Positions 53,140-62,051 of a stretch of 63,742 nucleotides of DNA are shown here, piece after piece. Under the pieces are notes generated by a model. That model was given only the letters and a program-made list of their open reading frames with translations, was not told the DNA's origin and did no database searches. The DNA is from Bacillota bacterium (GTDB lineage: Bacteria > Bacillota > Clostridia > Eubacteriales > Eubacteriaceae). The translations under genes and the position numbers were made by a program. The stretch covers positions 1 to 63,742 of the forward strand of contig JAHIQT010000104.1 of NCBI GenBank assembly GCA_018903255.1. The letters run 5' to 3'. Position 1 is the stretch's first letter. Every line of letters begins with the position of its first letter.

Positions 53140-53790
53140 ATGAAGTACACACATATACTATTTGATCTTGACGGAACCATCATCGATTCGCGCGAAACGG
53201 TGCGAATTTCGTTTGAATATGCATTAGAAAAAATGAAGGTTCCCAACCCGAAAATTCTCGACATCGATCCGCTGATCGGACCGCCGATCCTTAAAACCTT
53301 TCAGGAGGTTTATGGTTTTTCTCTAGAACAAGCACGACAAGGTTATCAATTTTACTTAGAAGAGTATGTTGGCAATGGCCAGATGTATCACGCCAAGCTT
53401 TATGACGGGGTCAGAGAAACCATCCATACCCTCTATACAGAAGGATGCTTTTTAGGCGTTGCGACAACTAAAAATGAAGCCAATGCCCGGAAAATAATCG
53501 AAAATCTAAAACTGGATATTGCCATTGATCGGGTCTATGGAACCTACAATGACGGCACCCGTAGCAATAAAAAAGAGATTATTAGCAATCTCCTGGAGGA
53601 TAATGATGTGCTGGATTTAGCAGCCGTATTAATGGTTGGGGATCGCCATTATGATATTATCGGCGCTAACGAGGTCGGTATTGATTCGGTCGGGGTGACC
53701 TACGGCTGCGGCAGCGAAGACGAACTGCGAGCGGCCGGAGCCACTCATCTGATTGACGGGATTACCGAATTATTGGCGATAATAAAATAG
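53140..53790 (+). CDS. HAD-superfamily phosphatase (Gph-like)
   Basis: A 216-residue HAD hydrolase with the nucleophile motif FDLDGTIIDS at the N-terminus, a helical cap (about 15-80), TTKNEANARK (motif II region) and MVGDRHYDIIGANEVGIDSVGVTYGCG (motif IV). This is the phosphoglycolate phosphatase / pyrophosphatase PpaX subgroup; it probably acts on small sugar phosphates or nucleotides. ATG follows AAGGAG. The P-loop protein gene starts 12 bp later, so the two are one operon. Confidence 0.9.
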   Translation: MKYTHILFDLDGTIIDSRETVRISFEYALEKMKVPNPKILDIDPLIGPPILKTFQEVYGFSLEQARQGYQFYLEEYVGNGQMYHAKLYDGVRETIHTLYTEGCFLGVATTKNEANARKIIENLKLDIAIDRVYGTYNDGTRSNKKEIISNLLEDNDVLDLAAVLMVGDRHYDIIGANEVGIDSVGVTYGCGSEDELRAAGATHLIDGITELLAIIK

Positions 53791-53802
53791 GAGGTAGCAA
53801 AA

Positions 53803-55578
53803 ATGGAATCAAAAAACATGAATTTAAAACGAACGGCTTTAATTAAAGGAGATTTAAAATTTACTAATTTTGGTCAGATTGTCAAATCCACCTTATTTAG
53901 AAAATTGATCAAAACCTTTATTGACGAACTGACCGTAAAAAAATCGCATTTATTAAAGGTATTAGAACCCTTTAATAATGAGCAAGGCGAATTCAACGAA
54001 ACAGCCTTTATCGATTTTGTATATCTGCTAAATATCAACCCCCTCGATGAGATCATGCAGTCCGGTTATTTTGAGATTCGCTTTAGCCATCAAGAATATG
54101 CACAGCTGTTTCTAGGGTTTTTGGAAGGGCTTTACAACTACTGGCGCAGTATTCAGCGATTTATGATTAAAACGGACGCGTATAATCCAGATGAAAAAAC
54201 CAAGCGCTCTAAGGCTTATTCGCTGGCATCCAACAATGATGCCTTTAAAAAAATGGTCTTGGATTTATATCGAAATATTCATTTTAACGTCACCGGAAAA
54301 AGCTTTAGCATTTACCGGCAGCTCCCCAGTGGTGCTCAGGTGGCTTTTTTAACCGATAAGTTTGAATTTGATCGCGGCGTAAAGAGTAAAAATGATTCGC
54401 TCTATCAGGTGCCCTATGTCTGGGAGGCAATCTTTGAACCGCCGGTTATTTTTTACACCCAGTCCAGTAAACGGGATGGGATTTTTCCAGTCAAGGACAA
54501 ACGGATGCTGCAGAAATTTTATCTTGATTGCGAGGAGTGGTTTGCTATTCCCGTAAAGGTCGGGAGACTGTTGGCAATTGTTTATGTGCATAAAGAATTT
54601 CTGGCTCTGGGTGCTGGTTTGTTCAATCTTTTTGAAATGGCCACACCCGAAGAATTTACCTCCAAAAAACCAGACGCAGTGGTTTTCTTTGGTCTCGATG
54701 AGGTGCTATTTGAAGAGGATGAAAAACTGGGCTTTGTCGTTAAAGAAGATGATGTCTATTACGGGCTGCTCCCGGATACCGCCCAGGTTGATTACTTTGG
54801 TTATATGAAGAAAATGATGCTGACCCTCCACAATATTATTCAGATCGAAAAGCAGGATATGCCGGTGCACGGTGCCTTTGCCAAAATTCGTGTTGGTGGC
54901 AAGAAATCAACCAACATTATGCTAATTGGCGACAGTGGAGCTGGTAAATCCGAAACCCTGGAAGCCATCAATAAGCTGCCCAAAGAATTAGCCTGTGATT
55001 TTGACATTTTGATTGATGATATGGGTTCCCTGCATTTCAATAAGGAAGGCGATTTGATGGCCGTGGGCACAGAAATCGGTGCCTTTGTAAGGCTCGATGA
55101 CCTCCAGCCCGGCTATGCTTACAGCACCATGGATCGGAGTATTTTTATGAACCCCAATATTGTCAATGCTCGGGTTATTGTACCGCAGATGTCTTATGAA
55201 GAAATATCAAAGTCGACTCGGGTGGATTATGTTTTCTACATTAATAATTATGAAGAAATCAGTGAAACGGCACCGCCAATAGAAATGTACGATGATTTAG
55301 ATGAAGCCTATGCGGTCTTTTCTGAAGGCAAACGGATGGCTAAGGGTACCACGGGGGAGGTCGGCATCACAACCACCTATTTTGCCAACCCCTTTGGGGC
55401 AGTCCAGTTTAAAGAAGAGCATGAAAAGATTGCTAAAAATACCTTTAAAAGAATGCGTGAAAGGGGTGTTCAGGTTGGGATGATTAGAACACAGTTAGGG
55501 ATACCCGGCTACGAACAAGATGGTCCCTTTTTCGCTGCTCAGGCGCTGATTGCCTTTATTGACCAATTAAATAAATAA
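53803..55578 (+). CDS. Large P-loop protein of the PEPCK/HPr-kinase fold type
   Basis: A 591-residue cytosolic protein. The first 370 residues carry no motif I recognise. From 376 there is the loop GDSGAGKSETLEAI, closely resembling HPr kinase (GxSGxGKSET). LIDDMGSL at about 405 could be the acidic Walker B site, and INNYEE and TTYFANPFG come later. In clostridial genomes such proteins are, as I recall, often labelled phosphoenolpyruvate carboxykinase; the canonical PckA active site is not evident. It may be a kinase or phosphorylase acting on a protein or a small acid. ATG follows TAGGAGGT. Pairing with a HAD phosphatase could mean opposing phosphorylation and dephosphorylation (inference). 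Confidence 0.7.
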   Translation: MESKNMNLKRTALIKGDLKFTNFGQIVKSTLFRKLIKTFIDELTVKKSHLLKVLEPFNNEQGEFNETAFIDFVYLLNINPLDEIMQSGYFEIRFSHQEYAQLFLGFLEGLYNYWRSIQRFMIKTDAYNPDEKTKRSKAYSLASNNDAFKKMVLDLYRNIHFNVTGKSFSIYRQLPSGAQVAFLTDKFEFDRGVKSKNDSLYQVPYVWEAIFEPPVIFYTQSSKRDGIFPVKDKRMLQKFYLDCEEWFAIPVKVGRLLAIVYVHKEFLALGAGLFNLFEMATPEEFTSKKPDAVVFFGLDEVLFEEDEKLGFVVKEDDVYYGLLPDTAQVDYFGYMKKMMLTLHNIIQIEKQDMPVHGAFAKIRVGGKKSTNIMLIGDSGAGKSETLEAINKLPKELACDFDILIDDMGSLHFNKEGDLMAVGTEIGAFVRLDDLQPGYAYSTMDRSIFMNPNIVNARVIVPQMSYEEISKSTRVDYVFYINNYEEISETAPPIEMYDDLDEAYAVFSEGKRMAKGTTGEVGITTTYFANPFGAVQFKEEHEKIAKNTFKRMRERGVQVGMIRTQLGIPGYEQDGPFFAAQALIAFIDQLNK

Positions 55579-55593
55579 GTATAATTAAATAGG

Positions 55594-55622
55594 TTTCATT
55601 TCTTTGAAAGCTGGTATATAAT
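55594..55622 (+). promoter_or_regulatory. Rubrerythrin promoter
   Basis: TATAAT at 55617-55622 with an upstream TG, and a weak TTTCAT at 55594-55599 (17-bp spacer). Confidence 0.5.
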
Positions 55623-55657
55623 AAGGTAAGTTTATAATCATTATAAAGGAGGAAAAA

Positions 55658-56254
55658 ATGGGTAAATTACAAGGAACACAGACGTTAGTTAATTTAATGA
55701 CATCTTTTGTTGGTGAATGTCAGGCAAGAATGCGGTACACGTATTTTGCATCAATCGCAAAAAAAGAAGGTTATGTTCAGATCAGTGAATTTTTCACAGA
55801 AACAGCAGGCAATGAAAAAGAACATGGTGAATTGTTCTATAAGCACATTGCCGCCAATGAATACACATCCGGCAATGCGGTTGAAATTCCCGTGAGTGCG
55901 ACCTTTCCGGTAGCTCTAGGGGATACTAAAAACAATTTATTGCATGCTGCTTCCGGTGAAAATGAAGAATGGAATGAGCTCTATCCAAAGTTTGCAAAAA
56001 TTGCAAAAGAGGAGGGCTTTGATGAAATTGCGGAGACCTGGCTGGAAGTATGTATTGCTGAAAAAGCCCACGAAACTCGCTATCTCAAATTGGCTGCCAA
56101 CATTGAACTGGGTCGAACCTTTAAACGGTTTAGCGATGTGAGATGGAAATGTGGCAATTGTGGCTATATTTATGAAGGCGCTGAAGCCCCTGAATTATGC
56201 CCGGCATGCAAACATGCTCAGGCGTATTTTGAACTATTTGCTGAAACCTATTAG
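55658..56254 (+). CDS. rbr: Rubrerythrin
   Basis: A 198-residue non-haem iron peroxidase that protects anaerobes from H2O2. The ferritin-like diiron domain has GECQARMRY, ETAGNEKEHGELFYKH and EVCIAEKAHETRY, giving the paired ExxH ligands. The C-terminal rubredoxin-like domain has CGNCGYIYEG and CPACKHAQAYFE for Fe(Cys)4. Order and length match classical rubrerythrin. ATG follows AAGGAGG. Monocistronic, with its own promoter and terminator. Confidence 0.96.
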   Translation: MGKLQGTQTLVNLMTSFVGECQARMRYTYFASIAKKEGYVQISEFFTETAGNEKEHGELFYKHIAANEYTSGNAVEIPVSATFPVALGDTKNNLLHAASGENEEWNELYPKFAKIAKEEGFDEIAETWLEVCIAEKAHETRYLKLAANIELGRTFKRFSDVRWKCGNCGYIYEGAEAPELCPACKHAQAYFELFAETY

Positions 56255-56288
56255 AAAAAATGAAACAAACATAAACAAAAAAGAAACA

Positions 56289-56323
56289 AAAAGGAAACGG
56301 CATCTTGTCCGTTTCTTTTTTGT
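56289..56323 (+). terminator. Rubrerythrin terminator
   Basis: AAGGAAACGG / CCGTTTCTTT stem (one G-T pair), loop CATCTTGT, then TTTTTTGTTTT. Confidence 0.8.
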
Positions 56324-56343
56324 TTTAGAAATAATTTATCAAA

Positions 56344-57462
56344 TTAATTCTCAAAAGGGAAGTGGTAGTGATCGAGACCCAATTCGGCCTTAATATCGAG
56401 GATGTCTTTGATCAGGGCATCATTTACCGGGGTGCCCTGATCTTTACGATCCAGCCAGGCCTCGTATTCCTTTTCGCCGGCGGTATAGATCCGTTCCTGA
56501 CCGGGCATTTTTTCTGAGGCGCGCAGGTCTCTTAAAATATCGCCGGTAATTTTTTTAAAGGATTCCGGTTCGGTAAAGTTTTCAATATTAATCGCAATAA
56601 AGAAATGACCCAAGTGGTAGGGCTGAGCCTTGCCGAGGGCATCAAAACCGAGCAGGCCTTTTAAGAACGAGCCACTTTGCAGGGCGGCCGAGAGGATTTC
56701 CACAAAGGTAGCATAGCCATAACCCTTATAACCGCCGGTGTCTTCACCGATCCCGCCTAGCGGGGTCAGCGCCGCCTCGCCTTTAACTAAGTCAATCAGG
56801 ATCTGTTTGGTATCGGTGCGGCTGTTGCCTTGCCGATCGATGACCCAGCCATCGGGCAGATCCTTGTTTTCGCGATCATAAACCTCTATTTTGCCGCGCT
56901 GTGATACCGAGGTCGCACAATCGAGAACAAAGGGGAAGGGCTCATCGCTAGGAACACCAACGGTGATCGGGTTGGTACCGAGCATGTTTTCAACCCCAAA
57001 GGTTGGCGCGATCGAGGGACGGGCGTTGGTGCCGGTCATTCCTATCATATCGTTTTCGATCGCCATCAGCGGATAGTAGCCGGCAAACCCATAATGGGTG
57101 GAATTCCGCACAACGGTCATTCCCATGCCATAGACCTTGGCTTTGTCAATCGCCATTTGCATGGCTTTTTTGGCAATAACATGACCCATACCATCATGGC
57201 CATCAATCACGGCGGTGGTGAAGGTGTCTTTGACAACTTCAAATTCAGTCACCGGATTTTGGATGCCCTGTTTGATGCGGTCATAGTAGATTGGTTTTAA
57301 ACGGCCGATACCGTGGGAATCGATCCCCCGTTTATCAGAGCTGATTAAGATGTCGGCACAAATTTTGGCGTCTTCTTCGGGAACGCCGATGCCTTTTAAG
57401 GCATCGGTCATGAATGCTTCAAGAATGTCAAAGGGGATTCGGTAGGTGGTTTCGTCTTTCAT
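56344..57462 (-). CDS. Malate/L-lactate/ureidoglycolate dehydrogenase family protein (Ldh2)
   Basis: A 372-residue NAD(P)-dependent dehydrogenase of the non-Rossmann Ldh2/YlbC/ComC family. Landmarks are RGIDSHGIGRL with the catalytic His, GMGHVIAKKAMQMAI, VVRNSTHYGFAGYY, GTNPITVGVPS and GIGEDTGGYKGYGYA. Family members reduce 2-oxo acids or cyclic imines. The gene follows the ornithine-racemase-like gene by 26 bp on the same strand, so the substrate may be a 2-oxo acid or imine from a D-amino acid. Start ATG 57462 after AAGGAGAA; a TTG three bases upstream is less likely. Confidence 0.9.
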   Translation of the reverse strand: MKDETTYRIPFDILEAFMTDALKGIGVPEEDAKICADILISSDKRGIDSHGIGRLKPIYYDRIKQGIQNPVTEFEVVKDTFTTAVIDGHDGMGHVIAKKAMQMAIDKAKVYGMGMTVVRNSTHYGFAGYYPLMAIENDMIGMTGTNARPSIAPTFGVENMLGTNPITVGVPSDEPFPFVLDCATSVSQRGKIEVYDRENKDLPDGWVIDRQGNSRTDTKQILIDLVKGEAALTPLGGIGEDTGGYKGYGYATFVEILSAALQSGSFLKGLLGFDALGKAQPYHLGHFFIAINIENFTEPESFKKITGDILRDLRASEKMPGQERIYTAGEKEYEAWLDRKDQGTPVNDALIKDILDIKAELGLDHYHFPFEN

Positions 57463-57488
57463 CAATAATTCTCCTTGTCTAATGCGCT

Positions 57489-58625
57489 TTATATTAATTG
57501 GTTGATAACAATTTTGTCAACATAGGATGAGGTGGCGGCGTGAAGCGCTCCGACATAGTCGCAGCGGAGGCTGATGATATCGCCAACCTGATAAGTCATT
57601 TGGTAAGTCGTCTCGGCATCGCTGACGTCGATGACCAGGTGATCGGAGCTCGAACCGACAATCGTCAGTCCGGGAATGAGGGGGAAAAGATGATCCGTAT
57701 CGGTGTCCTGACGACCCAGCCCGCAGATTGCCCGGCGTCTGATCCCCTTGTCTTCAAAGCTGGGGATTTCGCCAAAGGCGTTGCGGCCAATTTCACCGAC
57801 TGGATAGGTGGGTTTGTCTTGCAGCTCGAGGATTTCGACATCCAGAATAAAGGCATCCTGATGGAGGTAATCGTAGCAGTGATAATAGGCCGATTCGCGT
57901 CCAAAAAGGATCACATCACCGAGTCTGAGGTTATTGATTTCAGCGGGCAGTGTTTCATCATCGACGAGATAATAGGCGCTGGAATTACCGCCGGAAATAA
58001 TCTCGCAGGGGCGCTGATATTTTTCTTCGAGCATCGTTTTGATCTTAAAAAAGGCGCCAAAGGTCTGGGCGTTAGGGATGGTGGCGCCGACACAGGTGGC
58101 GTTGGTGGCGATACCGCGCAAGCTGATGTTTGTCATCGCCGCAATTTCCTCAAAATCCTGATCCAGTTTAGCAAAAGATGCTAAAACCAAGGCCTCAATT
58201 TCGGCTTTTGCCGGACTGCCGTCGCCGATAAAAAGACCTTCACGAAGATCCCCAAGGTCAAGCATGTAAAGGATGCCGTGGGTTTTGCCCTGCGCCTTGG
58301 CCGCCTGGTTTAATAGCCGAATGGTTTTGATTTCAGAGTTTAAAGAAAGCGTGGCGTAGGCGACGGTATGATTGACCTCGCTGGGCATGGGCATTCGGAT
58401 TAGCCATTTTTCACAGGCTAGCGGAGCCAGGTTCCTGAGATTGCTAATCCGGGAATCGCCAATTGAGGTGGCGCCACCGTCCAGGAAGGCCTGGGCAATC
58501 TCTAAGTTGCCGCCAGTACACTTGGTGACGGCGGTGACCTCAACTCCCAGTTTTTTAGTCCGTTTTATAATCGCTTTGGTATTTTCGAGTATTTTTTGTT
58601 TGTTGATTTTAAGTAAGGGATACAT
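57489..58625 (-). CDS. Alanine/ornithine racemase-like PLP enzyme (fold III)
   Basis: A 378-residue PLP-dependent protein. The N-terminal barrel has VTAVTKCTGG, in which the Lys forms the PLP aldimine, then IGDSRISNLRNL, MLDLGDLREGL and SGGNSSAYYL for phosphate binding. The C-terminal beta domain has EIGRNAFGE and CDYVGALHAATSSYV. The pattern matches the Orr ornithine racemase / YhfX group rather than biosynthetic Alr. Likely interconverts an L-amino acid and its D form for catabolism or as input to the following dehydrogenase. ATG follows AGGAGC. It has its own promoter at 58698-58670. Confidence 0.85.
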   Translation of the reverse strand: MYPLLKINKQKILENTKAIIKRTKKLGVEVTAVTKCTGGNLEIAQAFLDGGATSIGDSRISNLRNLAPLACEKWLIRMPMPSEVNHTVAYATLSLNSEIKTIRLLNQAAKAQGKTHGILYMLDLGDLREGLFIGDGSPAKAEIEALVLASFAKLDQDFEEIAAMTNISLRGIATNATCVGATIPNAQTFGAFFKIKTMLEEKYQRPCEIISGGNSSAYYLVDDETLPAEINNLRLGDVILFGRESAYYHCYDYLHQDAFILDVEILELQDKPTYPVGEIGRNAFGEIPSFEDKGIRRRAICGLGRQDTDTDHLFPLIPGLTIVGSSSDHLVIDVSDAETTYQMTYQVGDIISLRCDYVGALHAATSSYVDKIVINQLI

Positions 58626-58669
58626 AAATGCTCCTTTGCAGTTTCTATGACTAAAAGGTCATCGATTAA

Positions 58670-58698
58670 ATTATACCATAAGCGAAAAAAAAGCACAA
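58670..58698 (-). promoter_or_regulatory. Promoter of the racemase-dehydrogenase operon
   Basis: Minus strand TTGTGC (58698-58693), 17-bp spacer, TATAAT (58675-58670). It lies only a few bases from the divergent leuS promoter. Confidence 0.7.
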
Positions 58699-58702
58699 AT
58701 CA

Positions 58703-58740
58703 TTGACAGCTCATCCCCCCTTATTTATAATGAGGGATGA
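58703..58740 (+). promoter_or_regulatory. leuS-side consensus promoter with inverted repeat over the -10 box
   Basis: TTGACA at 58703-58708, 17-bp spacer, TATAAT at 58726-58731: both boxes perfect. TCATCCC (58711-58717) and GGGATGA (58734-58740) form a 7-bp inverted repeat around the -10 box, an operator-like layout. Start site expected near 58738. Confidence 0.8.
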
Positions 58741-58765
58741 AGATCATTTAGGAGACCGAGAAAAG

Positions 58766-58798
58766 TTCGTCCCTTATCGGGGAGCGGATTTTTTTTTC
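58766..58798 (+). terminator. Terminator-like hairpin in the leuS leader
   Basis: Stem TTCGTCCC / GGGAGCGGA (one bulged A, G-T pairs), loop TTATCG, then nine T. Only about 30 nt after the predicted start, so most RNA would stop as a transcript of about 60 nt unless regulated. The CGTCCCTTATCGGG core resembles T-box leader terminators of aminoacyl-tRNA synthetase genes, but no intact T-box sequence or specifier stem is present. The next 230 bp up to leuS hold no other feature I can name. Confidence 0.65.
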
Positions 58799-59028
58799 GC
58801 AGATGCCAAACCTGAGAATCTAAAAAATGGCGAAAATTCATTCTATGATTCTGTTAGCTTTTATATACATCTTTGATAAACGATATTGTTTAGATACGAT
58901 ATAGATAGTCGCAAAAGATCACCTGAACCGATAATTCGAAAATTAAGAAAGCAAGGCTCACCACTGTTTCAGATTTGATCACTGTTAAAGGCAAAAAAGA
59001 AACGTGTAAGCGAGTAAATGGAGGAAAT

Positions 59029-61440
59029 ATGTCAACATATCAGCATAAAAGAATTGAAGCACATTGGCAAAAATATTGGGAAGAAAATGAGACCTTTCGG
59101 ATGGAAGAAAACTCAAACAAAGAAAAATTTTACGGGTTGGTTGAATTTCCTTATCCATCTGGAATAGGTCTCCACGTTGGTCATGTGCGAGCCTATACAT
59201 CGCTAGAAGTAATCGCCCGAAAAAGGCGGATGGAAGGCTTTAATGTGCTCTTTCCAATCGGCTGGGATGCCTTTGGATTACCGACCGAAAATTACGCCAT
59301 TCAAACTGGTCGTCATCCCCGGGAAGTAACCGATGAAAACATTAAGGTCTTTACCAATCAGCTAAAACGGATTGGCTATGCCTTTGACTGGGATAAGGAG
59401 ATCGATACGACCGATCCCAAGTACTATAAATGGACTCAATGGATATTTTTACAGCTGTTTAAGCATGGGCTGGCCTTTAGAGACCGCACCTATGTCAATT
59501 TTTGTAATGGCTGTAAGGTGGTGTTGGCCAACGAAGATTTCCGCGATGGCAAGTGTGACCGGTGCGGCAGTGAAGTGGTGCAACTCGAAAAAGACGTGTG
59601 GTTTTTAAAAATCAGAAACTATGCGGAAGAACTGCTTAAAGGTTTGGATGACGTTGATTATCTGCCGCGGATTCGACTGGAGCAGGAAAACTGGATTGGC
59701 AAATCGGTCGGTGCCGAGGTCGATTTCAACATCGCCGGTTACGACAAAACGCTGCGGGTATTTACGACCCGTCCCGACACCCTTTTTGGAGCGACCTTTA
59801 TGGTTATCGCGCCTGAACATCCGCTGATTAATGAGCTGTCAGAGTCGATCACCAATCTCGCTGAACTGGTCGATTATCAGGAACAGGCCAAACGAAAAAC
59901 CGAATTTGAGCGGGTTCAGCTGGCCAAGGATAAAACCGGAGTGCGAATCTTAGGCATCCAGGCGATTAATCCGGTGACCAACACCGAGATCCCCATTTTT
60001 ATCGCCGATTACGTCATGATGGGCTACGGCACCGGTGCGATTATGGCCGTGCCTGGTCATGATAACCGCGACTGGGATTTTGCCAAGAAATTTGACCTGC
60101 CGATCATTGAAGTCATCAAGGGTGGGGATGTCAGCGAAGCCGCCTACACCACGACCGATACCGGTGAAATGGTTAATTCCGGATTTTTAAACGGGCTGGA
60201 AGTCAAGGATGCAATCCAGAAAACAATCGACTTCCTGGAACATGAAAAATTGGGTAAACGAACCATAAATTATAAAATGAAGGACTGGGCCTTTAACCGA
60301 CAGCGCTATTGGGGCGAACCGATTCCGATTATTCATTGCCCAAAATGCGGAATGGTAGCAGTGCCCGAAGATCAGCTACCGCTGGAATTACCGATGGTGG
60401 AAAGCTACACCCCCACCGATACCGGAAAATCACCGCTGTCTAACATCCCCGAATGGTACCAAACCACCTGTCCGGAATGCGGCGGGGCAGCAGAACGGGA
60501 AACCGATACGATGCCTCAGTGGGCGGGCTCCAGCTGGTATTTCCTACGCTACTTTGACAACAAGAACGACGACGCCTTTGCCTCCCCGGAAAAACTGAAA
60601 TATTGGATGCCAGTCGACTGGTATAACGGCGGCATGGAACACGTCACAAGGCATCTGCTTTACTCCCGCTTCTGGCATCAGTTCCTCTTTGATATCGGCT
60701 GTGTGCCGGTACGCGAGCCCTATGCCAAACGAACCGCTCAGGGTTTGATTCTAGGCAACGACGGCGAAAAAATGTCAAAGTCCAAGGGCAACGTGGTCAA
60801 CCCTAACGTGATCATTGAAGAGTTTGGAGCCGATACCCTAAGAACCTATATTATGTTTATCGGTGATTATGAAAAATCAGCTCCCTGGTCAGATAACGGT
60901 GCTAAAGGTTGTCGCCGTTTCCTCGATCGGGTCTGGAAACTTCAGGAGATGGTCAGTGATGAAGCCGGTTACGGCAAAGCGCTAGAAACCGCGATTCATA
61001 AAACCATTAAAAAAGTCAACGATGATTATGAAGAAATGAAATACAACACTGCGATTGCGGCACTGATGACCTTGCTAAATGAGTTTAATCGCGTTGGCGC
61101 AATTACCAGAGATGCCTTTAAGACATTTTTGCAATTGCTTTATCCGGTCGCTCCCCATATCAGTTCCGAAATTTGGCAAAATATGGCAATGGGCGGAGCA
61201 CTTGATGATGCCGCCTGGCCGCACTATGACGAAGCTAAAACCGTCGATGATGTGATTGAGATGGCGGTTCAGATTAACGGCAAGGTGCGCGGGACGATTA
61301 CGATTCCGGTTGACGCCGATAAGGATCAAGCCAAGGTCATTGCCCTGGCTCAGGAAAATATTCAGGCCTATACGCAAGGTAAAACCATTGTTAAAGAGAT
61401 TTATGTCCCCGGAAAGATTTTTAATATCGTGGTAAAATAG
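59029..61440 (+). CDS. leuS: Leucyl-tRNA synthetase
   Basis: Charges tRNA-Leu. The 803-residue class Ia enzyme has the HIGH-type motif GLHVGH in PYPSGIGLHVGH near residue 45. The CP1 editing domain (about 220-420) has VFTTRPDTLFGATF and GYGTGAIMAVPGHDNRDWDFA. The KMSKS loop is GEKMSKSKGNVV, and an anticodon-binding helix domain and C-terminal tRNA contact follow. Cys pairs at about 160-180 and 435-485 fit zinc fingers. Start is ATG 59029 after GGAGG; the frame is open to 58975 but those residues are not conserved. rnhA follows after 7 bp. Confidence 0.97.
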   Translation: MSTYQHKRIEAHWQKYWEENETFRMEENSNKEKFYGLVEFPYPSGIGLHVGHVRAYTSLEVIARKRRMEGFNVLFPIGWDAFGLPTENYAIQTGRHPREVTDENIKVFTNQLKRIGYAFDWDKEIDTTDPKYYKWTQWIFLQLFKHGLAFRDRTYVNFCNGCKVVLANEDFRDGKCDRCGSEVVQLEKDVWFLKIRNYAEELLKGLDDVDYLPRIRLEQENWIGKSVGAEVDFNIAGYDKTLRVFTTRPDTLFGATFMVIAPEHPLINELSESITNLAELVDYQEQAKRKTEFERVQLAKDKTGVRILGIQAINPVTNTEIPIFIADYVMMGYGTGAIMAVPGHDNRDWDFAKKFDLPIIEVIKGGDVSEAAYTTTDTGEMVNSGFLNGLEVKDAIQKTIDFLEHEKLGKRTINYKMKDWAFNRQRYWGEPIPIIHCPKCGMVAVPEDQLPLELPMVESYTPTDTGKSPLSNIPEWYQTTCPECGGAAERETDTMPQWAGSSWYFLRYFDNKNDDAFASPEKLKYWMPVDWYNGGMEHVTRHLLYSRFWHQFLFDIGCVPVREPYAKRTAQGLILGNDGEKMSKSKGNVVNPNVIIEEFGADTLRTYIMFIGDYEKSAPWSDNGAKGCRRFLDRVWKLQEMVSDEAGYGKALETAIHKTIKKVNDDYEEMKYNTAIAALMTLLNEFNRVGAITRDAFKTFLQLLYPVAPHISSEIWQNMAMGGALDDAAWPHYDEAKTVDDVIEMAVQINGKVRGTITIPVDADKDQAKVIALAQENIQAYTQGKTIVKEIYVPGKIFNIVVK

Positions 61441-61447
61441 GCAGATC

Positions 61448-61912
61448 ATGAAAGTAATTCATCTCTATACCGATGGCGGTTGCCGCGGCAATGGCAAAGA
61501 AGGGGAGAATCTCGGCGCCATTGGCGGCGTCCTGATTTATCCCGAAAAGAACGTCACAAAAGAGTATAAGCGGGCCTATGAAAACACCACCAACAACCAG
61601 ATGGAGCTGTTGGCGGTGATTGAAGGCTTAAAGTTATTAAAGGAACCTTGTGAGGTGCATATTTTTAGCGATTCTGCCTATGTTGTCAATGCCTATCTAC
61701 AAAATTGGATTGGCGGCTGGAAAGCCAAGAACTGGAGTCGCGGAAAAGCCGGCGCCTTGAAAAACCGCGAGATCTGGATCGAACTGGACCAACTGGTCAA
61801 TCGTCATAAGGTGACCTTTCACAAGGTTAAAGGCCATGCTGATAACCCCTATAACAATCAAGCCGATTTATTAGTCAATCAGGCCATGGATGAGTACCGC
61901 TTTTCTGATTAA
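61448..61912 (+). CDS. rnhA: Ribonuclease HI
   Basis: Cleaves RNA in RNA-DNA hybrids. The 154-residue protein has the DEDD metal residues: Asp in YTDGGCRGNG, Glu in NNQMELLAVIEG, Asp in FSDSAYVVNA and Asp in the C-terminal GHADNPYNNQADLL. The basic handle WIGGWKAKNWSRGKAGALKN is also present. Seven bp after leuS, thus cotranscribed; a strong terminator follows. Confidence 0.95.
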   Translation: MKVIHLYTDGGCRGNGKEGENLGAIGGVLIYPEKNVTKEYKRAYENTTNNQMELLAVIEGLKLLKEPCEVHIFSDSAYVVNAYLQNWIGGWKAKNWSRGKAGALKNREIWIELDQLVNRHKVTFHKVKGHADNPYNNQADLLVNQAMDEYRFSD

Positions 61913-61965
61913 AGCAAAGCGTAAAAAAATAAAATAAAATAAAAGATAATATAAAAACAAAAAGC

Positions 61966-62005
61966 AAAAAGACTTAAACCAGAAATCAGGTTTAAGTCTT
62001 TTTTT
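61966..62005. terminator. Terminator between rnhA and convergent degV
   Basis: Perfect 15-bp stem AAAAAGACTTAAACC / GGTTTAAGTCTTTTT with loop AGAAATCA. Confidence 0.92.
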
Positions 62006-62051
62006 CGTGTTGATAAAGGATCAAAGTAATAAACTTAGCAAAAGTACGTCT

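Noticed and set aside
58626-59028. Full leucine T-box riboswitch before leuS
   Set aside because: The terminator looks T-box-like, but no AGGGTGG/ACCGCG T-box sequence and no stem I fit between the promoter and the hairpin.
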